This document shows, in pieces, positions 12,161 to 21,619 of a stretch of 64,000 bases of DNA. Location of the stretch: assembly GCA_964019425.1 (NCBI GenBank), contig OZ025791.1, positions 186,001 to 250,000 on the forward strand, written 5' to 3'. Source of the stretch: Flectonema sp. DT1601. Its lineage: Eukaryota > Euglenozoa > Diplonemea > Diplonemida > Diplonemidae. The notes under the pieces are model-generated. The model had not been told where the DNA came from, did not search any database, and worked only from the letters and a program-made list of their open reading frames with translations. Made by a program: the position numbers and the translations under genes. The stretch's first letter is position 1. Every line of letters begins with the position of its first letter.

Positions 12161-12559
12161 TCAACAATCAAAAGATGAAATCCTACAAATACAAACCTTT
12201 ACTCCCTCAACAGCGATGTTGGCCTCACCCGGGGTCTGACCTTCTCCGTAGATTCCAAGAACAAGGCACTGGGTAGACTTGGCGATGCAGATACCGGCAG
12301 CTCCCTTCTTTCCGTAGTAGAGACCTTCGTCTCCGATGTGTCTAAGGGTGAAGTACTTCACACCTCCACAGGTGCATCCGTTAGCCTGGAAGTAAGCACC
12401 ACTGGCCTCTCCCATTCCTCCGGCAACTCCAGCGGCTTCCTCAGCGGTGATTGGGAATCCCGCAGTCTGGGCCCAGACGGACCCGTCAATTCCGAGAAGG
12501 GCGGCATGCTGGACCTTTCCTCCGGCAACCAAGTTGTCTACATACTCTTGCCAAGACAT
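12094..12559 (-). CDS. Profilin (array copy 2)
   Basis: Complement(join(12094..12120,12197..12559)), 129 aa, same product as copy 1. The intron is 76 nt, as in copy 1, and 3' flanks match at an offset of 687 bp. Upstream of the common leader the sequence departs from copy 1, so the duplication boundary lies in the 5' UTR. An AG acceptor sits directly before the leader. Confidence 0.95.
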
Positions 12560-12666
12560 GTTGTGAGGTGTTGGAAGTTTTCGAAGAAGCTGGTGAACAA
12601 AAGTAATGAAACAGAATATCGTAATCGAAGAACAGAAAGACTGATTGGAATCTACTCTGTCCACGG

Positions 12667-12775
12667 ATAGTTTGGGCACTGATAGACCCGTAAATATCGA
12701 GAAGGGCGGCTTGCTGAATCTTTCCTCTACCAACCGAGGAGTTAATGCACTCTTGCTAAGACATGTTGTGATAGA
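12667..12775 (-). pseudogene. Degenerate profilin 5' fragment
   Basis: Roughly 100 bases align with profilin exon 1 from the ATG (12764) to about codon 33, with many substitutions and an in-frame stop as third codon. No second exon or intact leader. It is older than the 11116 fragment, judging by divergence. Confidence 0.75.
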
Positions 12776-13122
12776 AATCTGAAGAACAAAAATTCCTCAC
12801 AGTTACAGCAACCAGTAGCGAGACTCATATCGTCATATTGGCTTCGGTAGCTGGGAAGTGTTGTTAAAATAAATGGGTCAGGTGGTGCTGAAGATGTCTC
12901 AGCGCACATTGCCAAGCGACACACTCGATGCCTACATCACGTAAATTGAGAACACAACGTTACCGCTGTGACACCCGCCGTACTAAATCACTAATTTGGT
13001 GTCGAAAGACCGCAGCCTACGCTGCAAAAGTAAAAAGTAAAAACCCAGCCCAATACGAGTGAACGTAGTGAGCAAAAGAGAGAAATAACTCCAATCCAAT
13101 CATATCAGTTTGGTAAGCTGTA
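12776..13122. other. Intergenic
   Basis: Spacer between a profilin relic and copy 3. I see no gene, RNA or repeat in it. Confidence 0.45.
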
Positions 13123-13640
13123 CTAGTAGTTGACAGATACGAGGTAGTCCTGTTTTTATATTAAATGAATAACAGAATTTAGGAAGAACTAATAAGAAAG
13201 AAATAAATAGTTCGGCTGAGTAGTGTAAGTCTCCCAATAACAGCGACACGAAAAGATGAAATACCACAAATACAAACCTTTACTCCCTCAACAGCGATGT
13301 TGGCCTCACCCGGGGTCTGACCTTCTCCGTAGATTCCAAGAACAAGGCACTGGGTAGACTTGGCGATGCAGATACCAGCAGCTCCCTTCTTTCCGTAGTA
13401 AAGACCTTCGTCTCCGATGTGTCTAAGGGTGAAGTACTTCACACCTCCACAGGTGCATCCGTTAGCCTGGAAGTAAGCACCACTGGCCTCTCCCATTCCT
13501 CCGGCAACTCCAGCGGCTTCCTCAGCGGTGATTGGGAATCCCGCAGTCTGGGCCCAGACGGACCCGTCAATTCCGAGAAGGGCGGCATGCTGGACCTTTC
13601 CTCCGGCAACCAAGTTGTCTACATACTCTTGCCAAGACAT
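13123..13640 (-). CDS. Profilin (array copy 3)
   Basis: Complement(join(13123..13149,13278..13640)), 129 aa, same protein as the other copies. The intron is longer (128 nt) and unrelated in its middle. The second exon differs by synonymous changes (GAC for the first Asp codon, TCT for Ser). The CAG acceptor before the leader is preserved and the leader is slightly shorter. Confidence 0.95.
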
Positions 13641-14248
13641 GTTGTGAGGTGTTGGAAGTTTTCGAAGCTGACAGAATAAGTAATTATAAGTATTCACTAC
13701 TACCTTAATAACGAAACGATACTTCTTTGATAAAACTTATGCTGCCATCGAGCCAACTTGTACTGTGAAGCCAAAGAAGTATTTTGTTATAAAGAAGAAG
13801 ACAACATGAATGTTTTCAACGGACGCGTCACCACATCATTCGTGTGGATGGTGAAATCTGTTCTTATAAAAGATAAAGTTGTGCCCCAAACCCAGAGAGG
13901 AAATATCCTAAAAAAGAAAGCAAATGCCCGGAGCAAAAAAGCTGCGGACGCGCACGTGCAGCAGATCTTTGTCTGCCCTGAAGGTACGTGAGGATCACGT
14001 GCGTCTTATTTTGTTTGTATCGTACAAGAAAATGTCTGAATTTCTTTTACTTTCTGTTTTCTTTTTTAATTTTCTTTTTTTTCTTTTTCTTTTCTTTTTT
14101 ATTTTTTTTTTTTTCCTTCTTTTTGTCAGTTGTGTTATAAAGTCTCTTGCGTCGAAATAAGGAGCAGTTCCTTTACCTAACAATTGTTGAAGTAATTAGT
14201 TTGGTATATTTTTATCGATTTTGTTCTCAACTGGGCAAGCAAAAGCTT
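13641..14248. other. Spacer with a possible plus-strand small gene
   Basis: About 600 bases between profilin copies 3 and 4. On the plus strand an ATG-led frame starts at 13806 and runs in a Lys-rich stretch to a GTACGT donor near 13984. A long T/C tract ending in CAG (about 14040-14129) follows, after which the frame closes within three codons. Product would be about 62 aa with no family I recognise. No other support. Confidence 0.3.
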
Positions 14249-14741
14249 CTAGTAGTTGACTGAAACGAGGTAGTCCTGTTTTGAATTGAAGTCGGTTAGT
14301 AGAATAATGGATTAGTAAGTCACCGTATCAATAAAGGATTTCTATGTATCACCTGCTGACTTTTACAAAATTACAAACCTTTACTCCCTCAACAGCGATG
14401 TTGGCCTCACCCGGGGTCTGACCTTCTCCATAGATTCCAAGAACAAGGCACTGGGTAGACTTGGCGATGCAGATACCGGCAGCTCCCTTCTTTCCGTAGT
14501 AAAGACCTTCGTCTCCGATGTGTCTAAGGGTGAAGTACTTCACACCTCCACAGGTGCATCCGTTAGCCTGGAAGTAAGCACCACTGGCCTCTCCCATTCC
14601 TCCGGCAACTCCAGCGGCTTCTTCAGCGGTGATTGGGAATCCCGCAGTCTGGGCCCAGACGGACCCGTCAATTCCGAGAAGGGCGGCATGCTGGACCTTT
14701 CCTCCGGCAACCAAGTTGTCTACGTACTCTTGCCAAGACAT
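14249..14741 (-). CDS. Profilin (array copy 4)
   Basis: Complement(join(14249..14275,14379..14741)), 129 aa. Coding sequence matches the other copies. The leader differs after a few bases but keeps the sequence immediately before ATG and an AG about 30 nt upstream. Intron 103 nt. This is the right-hand member of the array. Confidence 0.95.
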
Positions 14742-14932
14742 GTTGTGAGGTTAAAAGTGTTTAAAAGTCTGAAGAACATAAAATAAACTCAACAAGTACA
14801 TTAAATAATAACAAAACTGCTGTAGTAACGCTCTTTTCGATTTTACGGAAATCAGATAACGCAACGGCGGCTGATCGACGGGTTCAGTAGTTAGTGTCGG
14901 CACTTGGAATTAAAACAAGTAATTCATCAGAT

Positions 14933-16144
14933 TTATCTCTTCTGTCGTTTAATTACTGGTTTAGAACCTGTTAGTATATTATAAGATAGAGACTTCAACT
15001 CAGAGTTAGCTGCTATTAACTTGTCTCTGTAATCAGGTGGATGAGGTTGATATTGAGTAGTGTCTGGAGTACTAATAGCAACTATCCTTTTTGGCTTTAT
15101 ATTCTTTGGAGGTTTCGCAATTGTTGAAACTTGTCTCGTCTCTTTAACTGGAGTGCTAACTGGTACTTCAGGTACTTTGCTACCGAGAAATGGTGCCAGT
15201 TGTTCAAGAATTGACTTTTCCTTAGCAGAGTGCTTAAGGATGTCGAGCATCAGTTCTTCGACAGCCGACGGAGGAAGAAATTCTTTCGAGTGATCAGCTG
15301 ACGTGTCGTCATGTCTTTGATCATCACCAGCTGAGATGATAAACTGATCTTCTTCTTCATTATGAGAAGAGGTCTCCATCGCATTAATAATTTCTGAATT
15401 AGAATCGTGAATAACAACATCGTCATCGTCTTGAGTAGCAATTGGATCATCGTCAGGTAGCTCAGCTACAGAACTCCCAGTGACTGCAGGCATTCTAATT
15501 GGTGTGAATCCCGTGTGACCAGCTCTTAGTCCAGCCTCCTTGCAGGCTGCTGTAAAGGTTGCAGGTGTTGGATCCGTCACAACATCGAAGAAGGCTCCCG
15601 GACATCGCTCATCTGCTTCCCAAGTACGGCAGGTCATGAAACAGGCTGGGTTACTTAAAAAGCAAACCCAACAACAAATGTACCCACGAGTGTTGTCACA
15701 CCGCTGACCTCCTTCAATCGAAAGAGTCGCGTGTATGACATCTTGAGGAGGAGGGTCAGCAAAGTACTCTTCGTCATATGGAAGAGAGAGGGAATCCGTG
15801 CAGTAGCCTCGAATAGTAATCTTTTGCTTCACACTAGAAAGAGGGACCATCGTCATCTCATCGATGTCAAAGCAGGCCATCAGTTCTTTTTTTGTAAGGA
15901 AAGAATCCTCATGGTCTTCAAACCATGTGCCTGTCATCTCGTCACCTACTCCAACCCACCTCATTACATTTGCTTTCATAATATTATCATCATTTAGTAA
16001 ACACCACACACGGTAGTAGGCTTTCTTCTCTCCTTCTATACAAATGACGTCGTCTCCAACTCTTACTTCGACTCCCTTTTCGGTAGTCCACTTCTTGAAT
16101 ACCTCTTTACCATTATAATATTCCCTTTCATCAGAGTTTTCCAT
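14933..16144 (-). CDS. BAH-domain-like protein with Cys-rich segment
   Basis: Single exon, 403 aa; ATG at 16144 follows an AG acceptor by about 23 nt. Residues about 25-115 have the order of a bromo-adjacent homology (BAH) domain: VGDDVICIEG, YRVWCLL, VMRWVGVGDE, ESFLTKKEL-type block, VPLSSVKQKI. BAH domains read chromatin or join chromatin complexes. Then follows a Cys cluster (CDNTRGYICCWVC, about 148-180) that could bind zinc, and an acidic, Ser/Thr-rich tail with a basic end. BAH is assigned by eye; the rest is unrecognised. A chromatin role is inferred. Confidence 0.55.
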   Translation of the reverse strand: MENSDEREYYNGKEVFKKWTTEKGVEVRVGDDVICIEGEKKAYYRVWCLLNDDNIMKANVMRWVGVGDEMTGTWFEDHEDSFLTKKELMACFDIDEMTMVPLSSVKQKITIRGYCTDSLSLPYDEEYFADPPPQDVIHATLSIEGGQRCDNTRGYICCWVCFLSNPACFMTCRTWEADERCPGAFFDVVTDPTPATFTAACKEAGLRAGHTGFTPIRMPAVTGSSVAELPDDDPIATQDDDDVVIHDSNSEIINAMETSSHNEEEDQFIISAGDDQRHDDTSADHSKEFLPPSAVEELMLDILKHSAKEKSILEQLAPFLGSKVPEVPVSTPVKETRQVSTIAKPPKNIKPKRIVAISTPDTTQYQPHPPDYRDKLIAANSELKSLSYNILTGSKPVIKRQKR

Positions 16145-16445
16145 ATTTTGTGGTGCCTGACTGAAGTATTGAATCAGATCTCGTGAGAACTAACATAACT
16201 TTGAAATCACACGTTGACTCTCGAAGAAAGAGAGTGGGAACCATCACCCTGAGACTCACTCGATACGCTGAAGAATTAGGACTGCGAGTAGCTAGAGAAA
16301 CATGTTGGTGACAACAACAACAACAACATTAGGGTATCTCACATCCGTGTTCTATCTTATTAGCAAACCATAAACGAATTACCACATGATGAAGATCTCC
16401 GTATTGTTGTAAAGAAGGTTCACCAATCTCAAAGGAGTGGAGTAC
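16145..16445. other. Intergenic
   Basis: About 300 bases between the BAH-like gene and the methyltransferase. The methyltransferase stop overlaps a GTGAGT sequence, so an extra 3' exon here cannot be excluded, but none is convincing. Confidence 0.4.
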
Positions 16446-17726
16446 TCACGCTGTCATTGCTGCCTTTAATGAACTGTAGTTGGTTCGTATTAATTTGCCA
16501 CCGAAAACAAAAACACCGTATCCAATAGCTGCTAAGACGAATCCACCCAGAAAGTGATCGAATGAGGGAAAGCTGGTCTGCTGTACATTCGGGTTCGGGG
16601 CTTGTTCTGCACTGAGGCCGGCCAGCCTCATTTGTTTGTTTTCCCTTTCTTGGTGTTGCTTTAGACGTTTATGAACTTGGTCGACTGCGTCTTGGAGATC
16701 CTTTATACGAGTCGTCATTTCTGTACTCTCCTGCTGAGGTTGAGATTGACTCTGCGGCTGGTTACCTGCCGAGGGTTTGAGTTTTTTTACTTCATCTTCA
16801 ATTCGAGTAATTCTATCAACAGTTTCGACATGATGTTCATGAGCATAAGACTCTCTGGAATGACCATTACAAAACCCACTTACTAAAGGAACAGACTTAC
16901 TCGTCACAAGACCTTCGTTATTAAGTTTAATGTGATCATTTGATTTTGAAGAAACTAATCGAAGTGAGAGTCCTTGACAGTGGTCAGGGTATGTTCTTGT
17001 AGGGCGGAGTGTTGTACAAATACCTCTTCTCCAGAATCCTTGAGTTCCAATAAGTTCGAATGACAAGTCTTCGCGAGATTTTATAAATTCATAAAAAGCT
17101 TTCACTTCATGATCTTGATACTTTGGATATCCGAAGAACTCATCAAAAACAATTACTGTTTCCGGAACTAAGAACTCAGACAACTCAATTAACGTCATAT
17201 TAGCACTGCTGTACAAGTCAGAGTCAATATGTAGTAACCCAATCGGTTCTTTTATTTCTTTAGCAAAAGGTGGAAGGGTGTCATTAAACCATCCGATGTG
17301 AAGTTTTACGTTGCTGCGAATTTTCGGTAAATCTCCCTTTAAGTATGTTTTCCCGCTTCTGGTTGTATTTAAGATTGAAATATGAAAAGTACCAGCAGGG
17401 TTCTTTATATCTCCTTGATCCCAAGACTCTGGTAATCCTTGAAAGGAATCAAAACCGTGAACTACGTGATGAGGATACCTTTCTGCAATTAGGTTTGTTG
17501 TTCGAGCAGCAAACACTCCCATCTCGACTATCGTACCCTTGCCATCCCTCAACAGCGGTAATAGTTGCTGGTGTGAAGTTGTGTACACTAATGAGCCACA
17601 TGGTAGCCTGCCTTTCTCTGTAGCCAGCAACTCATTAATTATTCCTTCCGAGAAAGTATTAACATTACCTTCGGCACCCGCTAGCAGCAGCAGCAGAAGG
17701 TACGTTGCGACAAGTGTCGCGGACAT
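16446..17726 (-). CDS. Secretory-pathway TylF/macrocin-type O-methyltransferase with C-terminal membrane anchor
   Basis: 426 aa. A hydrophobic signal sequence (MSATLVATYLLLLLLAGAEG) is followed by a SAM-dependent methyltransferase core: EMGVFAARTTNLIAERYP, HGFDSFQGLPESW, GLLHIDSDLYSSA, VIVFDEFFGYP. This order fits the TylF family, which methylates sugar or small-molecule hydroxyls. After about residue 300 come a coiled coil (HKRLKQHQERENK) and a hydrophobic helix (GFVLAAIGYGVFVFGG) near the C-terminus. The enzyme should therefore sit in the secretory lumen, anchored by its tail. The ATG follows a CAG by one base. The stop lies in GTGAGT, a good donor, so a further exon is possible. Substrate unknown. 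Confidence 0.8.
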   Translation of the reverse strand: MSATLVATYLLLLLLAGAEGNVNTFSEGIINELLATEKGRLPCGSLVYTTSHQQLLPLLRDGKGTIVEMGVFAARTTNLIAERYPHHVVHGFDSFQGLPESWDQGDIKNPAGTFHISILNTTRSGKTYLKGDLPKIRSNVKLHIGWFNDTLPPFAKEIKEPIGLLHIDSDLYSSANMTLIELSEFLVPETVIVFDEFFGYPKYQDHEVKAFYEFIKSREDLSFELIGTQGFWRRGICTTLRPTRTYPDHCQGLSLRLVSSKSNDHIKLNNEGLVTSKSVPLVSGFCNGHSRESYAHEHHVETVDRITRIEDEVKKLKPSAGNQPQSQSQPQQESTEMTTRIKDLQDAVDQVHKRLKQHQERENKQMRLAGLSAEQAPNPNVQQTSFPSFDHFLGGFVLAAIGYGVFVFGGKLIRTNYSSLKAAMTA

Positions 17727-17747
17727 CCTGAAATAGAAATAGATTTA

Positions 17748-18095
17748 TCAAAACAGAAACAATATTCTAAACCATACAACAGCGATAACCGTTGGAAAGC
17801 AAATCAGATCAAACACTTTCGACTGTAAACACCACACAGTTACGAGAACTAATCCCGTGGACGGAGTACACGATTCTAATCCAACTTGCGTCCCAACTTG
17901 CGGATCCGCTGAAGTCGGTTTGGTATAAAAAATACAAACTCCTAATTCCACACAAATGATACTGAAATATCGGATCTCAACGAAAGTTACCGAAATGGAC
18001 AGCAAAATAAATAAAACTAGTACTGGCACAATATTACAACACATTCCCTCAGGTGGGGTTAGCAAGGAACTAAGCGCATCACGTCCTGGTGACAT
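17748..18095 (-). CDS. Putative small multi-pass membrane protein
   Basis: Open frame of 115 aa from ATG 18095, which follows an AG acceptor (TTTAG) by 9 nt like other genes here. Three or four hydrophobic stretches are visible (VPVLVLFILLSISVTFVEI, YFSIICVELGVCIFY, FDLICFPTVIAVVWF). It ends 21 nt before the methyltransferase start. Its last codons include a GTATGG, so the real 3' end may be spliced. No family recognised. Confidence 0.4.
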   Translation of the reverse strand: MSPGRDALSSLLTPPEGMCCNIVPVLVLFILLSISVTFVEIRYFSIICVELGVCIFYTKPTSADPQVGTQVGLESCTPSTGLVLVTVWCLQSKVFDLICFPTVIAVVWFRILFLF

Positions 18096-18527
18096 CAGTT
18101 GAGGCTAAAGGAGTATTTTCTGACTGAAGCCATCATATCCTCAACTTGAGTTGGCAAGTTTAGGATCTCGCTGCGCAAAAGTGATGTAGTTATCCTTGGG
18201 CGATGTAGGCAGTAAGCTTTAAAGAATAGCTGTCTATTCGGAAACTTTCGTGTGTGGAGCTGTCCAAGTTCAGAAACCTTTGTGTAGAATTATAGTTTTT
18301 TCCAAAAAAAAATAAACAAATAAAATTCTTGTTTAAAACACGAAAAACCAGTTTGTCCCTTTTTCAGGTGATGCGAACATCTCAGTTGACGCAGTCTTCT
18401 CCTGATATCAATTACTATAATGACATTGTAATTAAAGATGTCATTAGCGGTGCTGAATAGTTAAATTAAAATATCAATACCTTCCTTGTCTTACTTCACC
18501 AGATCCATGTAGCACTTGAGATGACTC
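18096..18527. other. Intergenic
   Basis: Spacer upstream of the small membrane protein and downstream of the PPME1-like gene. No gene or structured element seen. Confidence 0.45.
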
Positions 18528-19517
18528 TCACGAATGACATGAGGGGACTGGTTTTGTAAATCTCGTGAAGAATGTGATGATAGTATTTGCTACCTCACCA
18601 GGTTTATCTTCTTGCATAAAGTGACCAGTTCCATAAACGATACTAAGCTGAAACCTTCCTTGCATGTGAGCAATAGACAATGCTTTATCCAGTCGATCAG
18701 TTCCAGCAACGAGGAGCAACTTAGGTGCTGGTGAACTGAGAAACTGTTCACCCATACCTTCGAACCACCCTCTCCAGTAGGGTTCTGTTGGAAGGAGATT
18801 AGTTCTCCAGACATACTCGTTGTCACTAATTTGTTTAATCTGCCCGGGGATTGATGCTCTCGCAGATTCTTCATTCCTCACACCTGCTCCATTGATGCCC
18901 CAGTTTATAGCTTCTGAAACAGAATAAAACGTATCCGGCTTTCTCGCAAGTATTCCCTTCATGTGACGCAGCGATTCGAGTGCTGTTCCTTCTACGACGT
19001 CAACAACAACGCATCCGATGATTTCGATGTGCATTTGTTCGTGTTGTGCTGCCACTCTAATAGCGAGAGCACCACCTAAACTGTGACCAACAAGAAGTAC
19101 CTTCTGACCAGGTGTGTAAAGAGTTGTGAGGATTTCAATGATATCATTTGTTAGAGTTTCTGTTGACAAGTCTGAGTCGTCATCTGTTACAGTCTCCCCA
19201 TGACCTCTCATGTCGAATGTGGTTACGGGAACCTTACTTCCCATTTCCTTAGCACAGAGTCCCCAAGACATAGCAGACAGCCCGGCACCATGAATACAAA
19301 ATATCACTGCTGGGCTTCCATCTGGTCCGCTATTCCGAAAAACCTTAAACCTCTTACCGACACCAATCTCCACGTGTTGTATATCTTCAAAACAAGTTGA
19401 CTCATTCAACACTTCATAGTAGGGTAGCTTTGGTCGACCCATACCCGGTTTTGGTGGTGCTGGTGGTGGCATGGCAGCGCTATTTCTGGCTGCTTTCTTC
19501 AATAGTGAATTAGACAT
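18528..19517 (-). CDS. PPME1: Protein phosphatase methylesterase 1-like
   Basis: Removes the methyl ester from the C-terminal Leu of the PP2A catalytic subunit, affecting holoenzyme assembly. 329 aa, alpha/beta hydrolase: oxyanion region FCIHGAGLSAMSW, TFDMRGHGET, nucleophile elbow GHSLGG (Ser), and the family-specific VVDVVEGTALESLRHM, ARKPDTFYSVSEAI and RNEESARASIPGQIK. The catalytic His is in YGTGHFMQEDKP. A Pro-rich N-terminus (PPPAPPKP) precedes the domain, as in other PPME1. Single exon, with AG acceptors 3 and 18 nt before ATG. Confidence 0.92.
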   Translation of the reverse strand: MSNSLLKKAARNSAAMPPPAPPKPGMGRPKLPYYEVLNESTCFEDIQHVEIGVGKRFKVFRNSGPDGSPAVIFCIHGAGLSAMSWGLCAKEMGSKVPVTTFDMRGHGETVTDDDSDLSTETLTNDIIEILTTLYTPGQKVLLVGHSLGGALAIRVAAQHEQMHIEIIGCVVVDVVEGTALESLRHMKGILARKPDTFYSVSEAINWGINGAGVRNEESARASIPGQIKQISDNEYVWRTNLLPTEPYWRGWFEGMGEQFLSSPAPKLLLVAGTDRLDKALSIAHMQGRFQLSIVYGTGHFMQEDKPGEVANTIITFFTRFTKPVPSCHS

Positions 19518-19653
19518 TTTCTGCGTGACGTATCCTTCTGCGTGAAGTAAATATAATTATAACCAAACTAGCAATTAACAATAAACCCTTGTTTAGCAAT
19601 TCGATGGCTCGAAGTTCCCACAGCTTCCGTAAGACAAGAGTGGGCTAAGAGAG

Positions 19654-21429
19654 TTATAAAGTAACGCAAGGTAAGTGCGCCAAACATTTCTTTTGCGGGA
19701 TGAAAAGAGTTGGCGGTATGAGAACCTTTGTTGTGGGGTCAATAAGAGCAAAGGACTTACAAACAGGACAAACGGTATTGGCGCTGAGACAAATTAAAAG
19801 AGCGTTGACCTGACGAGTAATGAAGTCGAGAGTCACCTGTCCCGAGTCACAAGAAGTTCTGATCATTGAATTAACTGAATGAGATAATTGTTTTAGTACG
19901 ACATGTTTAGTAATTGAAGAAGACGGATTAAACTTATCGACTGCTGCTTCTAATTGACTGTGGATGTAGAAAGACCATTCTGTTGAGAACTCTTCTGTTT
20001 TAATATCATTCGTTACTGAGATAATAAATTTCTCGTCGCATTTTATTTTCTCGACTGTCAAAGTCATCGGATTCTGTTTATCGAATGCTGCGGCCTTTAA
20101 AGGATTTCCTGCAGCTGTTTGAATTGACATTCGTCTTCTCTTTTCTGGTTCACTTCTAAAGTCGATATCTCTGTTTGTGTTTCGGATATTTGTCGCTTGT
20201 TCAGTAAGTCGAAGTCCCTTAATAATCCTTGACACTCTTCCTAACTCTGATCTGGTTATTCCTCTAAGAATCTGTCTACGACTTGCTTGAGTTCCATTAG
20301 ACTTCGATGATAGGATCCCTTCAACACAACTTTCATTAAAGTGAGTAAGAGAAGTACTTAAGTGACAGGCTAATTCTTTTAAGTATTTAAATTGCGAGTC
20401 ATCATACCTATCCAGTACAGCCTCAGCTATTCGAATGTCGAGAATCATCACGTCGGTTATTTCGACGAGTTTGTTTTCAATTTTCCCGTTTTCAGGAGAC
20501 TTCATTAAAGAAGACAACAGTTGAGCGACTTCCTTTAACATCATTTCGAGTCGATCAGCAAGTGGAGGACGGGAAGCAACTCCTAACGTTTTGTCTAAAC
20601 CCTCGACATGCTTCGTCCGTGCTCGCTCTTTTGCCTCCTCCGCTTGAATATCGCTCTGTGTTCGTTTTTGTTTCGCTAGTGACGCAGCCCGCTGCTTCTT
20701 TTCTTCTTCTTCCTTCGCTAACTTCTGCTCTTCAGATTTTTGTTTATCTTCGGCAGCTTTCCTCAGTTCCTGTTCTTGCTTCTGCTTGCCAATCTGCTCT
20801 TCTTTATCGCGCAATTCCTTTTTTTGATCCAATTGCTGTCCTTCTACTTTTTGTTGTTGTTGATGCTGTAAGATAATATTTTGAGCAGCTTTCTGATTGT
20901 ACTGCTCTGCAAACTGCGAGGGTGTTCTTCCCTTTGAGTCGCGAGCATCTACGGAGGCGGCATTCTGTAAGAGAAGTTTCACGATCTCCAAGTGTCCGAA
21001 ACCAGCTGCTATGTGGAGGGCGGTCTTTCCATCATGACCTGGTTTAGATACTGATTGCCCTTGTTTAATGCATTGACTGACTAATTGAAGATTACCTTCA
21101 AAGGACGCACGTATAATGTCATCACTTGTTGTAGTTGAGGATGGAGAAGTGCCGTGTGACTGAATTAGTTTCGCCATGTCCACTCTGCCGTACGCCTCAG
21201 CGAATGCTGCTGGTGTTCTGCCTTTGCTATCTTTTGAGTTAGCGTCGCACCCCCTTTGGTTAAGTAGTAGTTTTACTATTTCGATATTTCCATTTACAGC
21301 AGCAACGTGAAGAGCTGTCTTTCCTCCTTCTGCCTTCGTATTCACATCGACACCCGACAGCAGTATCGCTTTCACTTCATCGATCTTCCCGCTGTGAGAT
21401 GCGAATACTAACATCGTGGGATTTGACAT
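19654..21429 (-). CDS. Ankyrin-repeat protein with coiled coil
   Basis: 591 aa, single exon. Two blocks of ankyrin repeats are visible: residues about 5-95 (GGKTALHVAAVNGNIEIVKL, KGRTPAAFAEAYG) and 105-185 (DGKTALHIAAGFGHLEIVKL, KGRTPSQFAEQYN). A long charged coiled coil follows (about 190-275, rich in Q, K, E). The rest is helical with no recognised domain and ends with a CPVCKSF motif. Probably a scaffold. The ATG lies 8 nt after a CAG. Confidence 0.8.
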   Translation of the reverse strand: MSNPTMLVFASHSGKIDEVKAILLSGVDVNTKAEGGKTALHVAAVNGNIEIVKLLLNQRGCDANSKDSKGRTPAAFAEAYGRVDMAKLIQSHGTSPSSTTTSDDIIRASFEGNLQLVSQCIKQGQSVSKPGHDGKTALHIAAGFGHLEIVKLLLQNAASVDARDSKGRTPSQFAEQYNQKAAQNIILQHQQQQKVEGQQLDQKKELRDKEEQIGKQKQEQELRKAAEDKQKSEEQKLAKEEEEKKQRAASLAKQKRTQSDIQAEEAKERARTKHVEGLDKTLGVASRPPLADRLEMMLKEVAQLLSSLMKSPENGKIENKLVEITDVMILDIRIAEAVLDRYDDSQFKYLKELACHLSTSLTHFNESCVEGILSSKSNGTQASRRQILRGITRSELGRVSRIIKGLRLTEQATNIRNTNRDIDFRSEPEKRRRMSIQTAAGNPLKAAAFDKQNPMTLTVEKIKCDEKFIISVTNDIKTEEFSTEWSFYIHSQLEAAVDKFNPSSSITKHVVLKQLSHSVNSMIRTSCDSGQVTLDFITRQVNALLICLSANTVCPVCKSFALIDPTTKVLIPPTLFIPQKKCLAHLPCVTL

Positions 21430-21619
21430 TTTCTATTCTGCAATTCCCCCCCAGCAGGCTGAAGAATAAAATAAAATATCAAAGATCCCAACTCTACACA
21501 AAACATTACTACTAATGGTTAAAAGTTAAGACCAAATCACAAATAGTGTAAATGAGCAGCCGTTCGGAATGGTGGTGTCTGTTGACATCAACCAACTGAA
21601 GGTGGAGAAGAGTTGGTAT

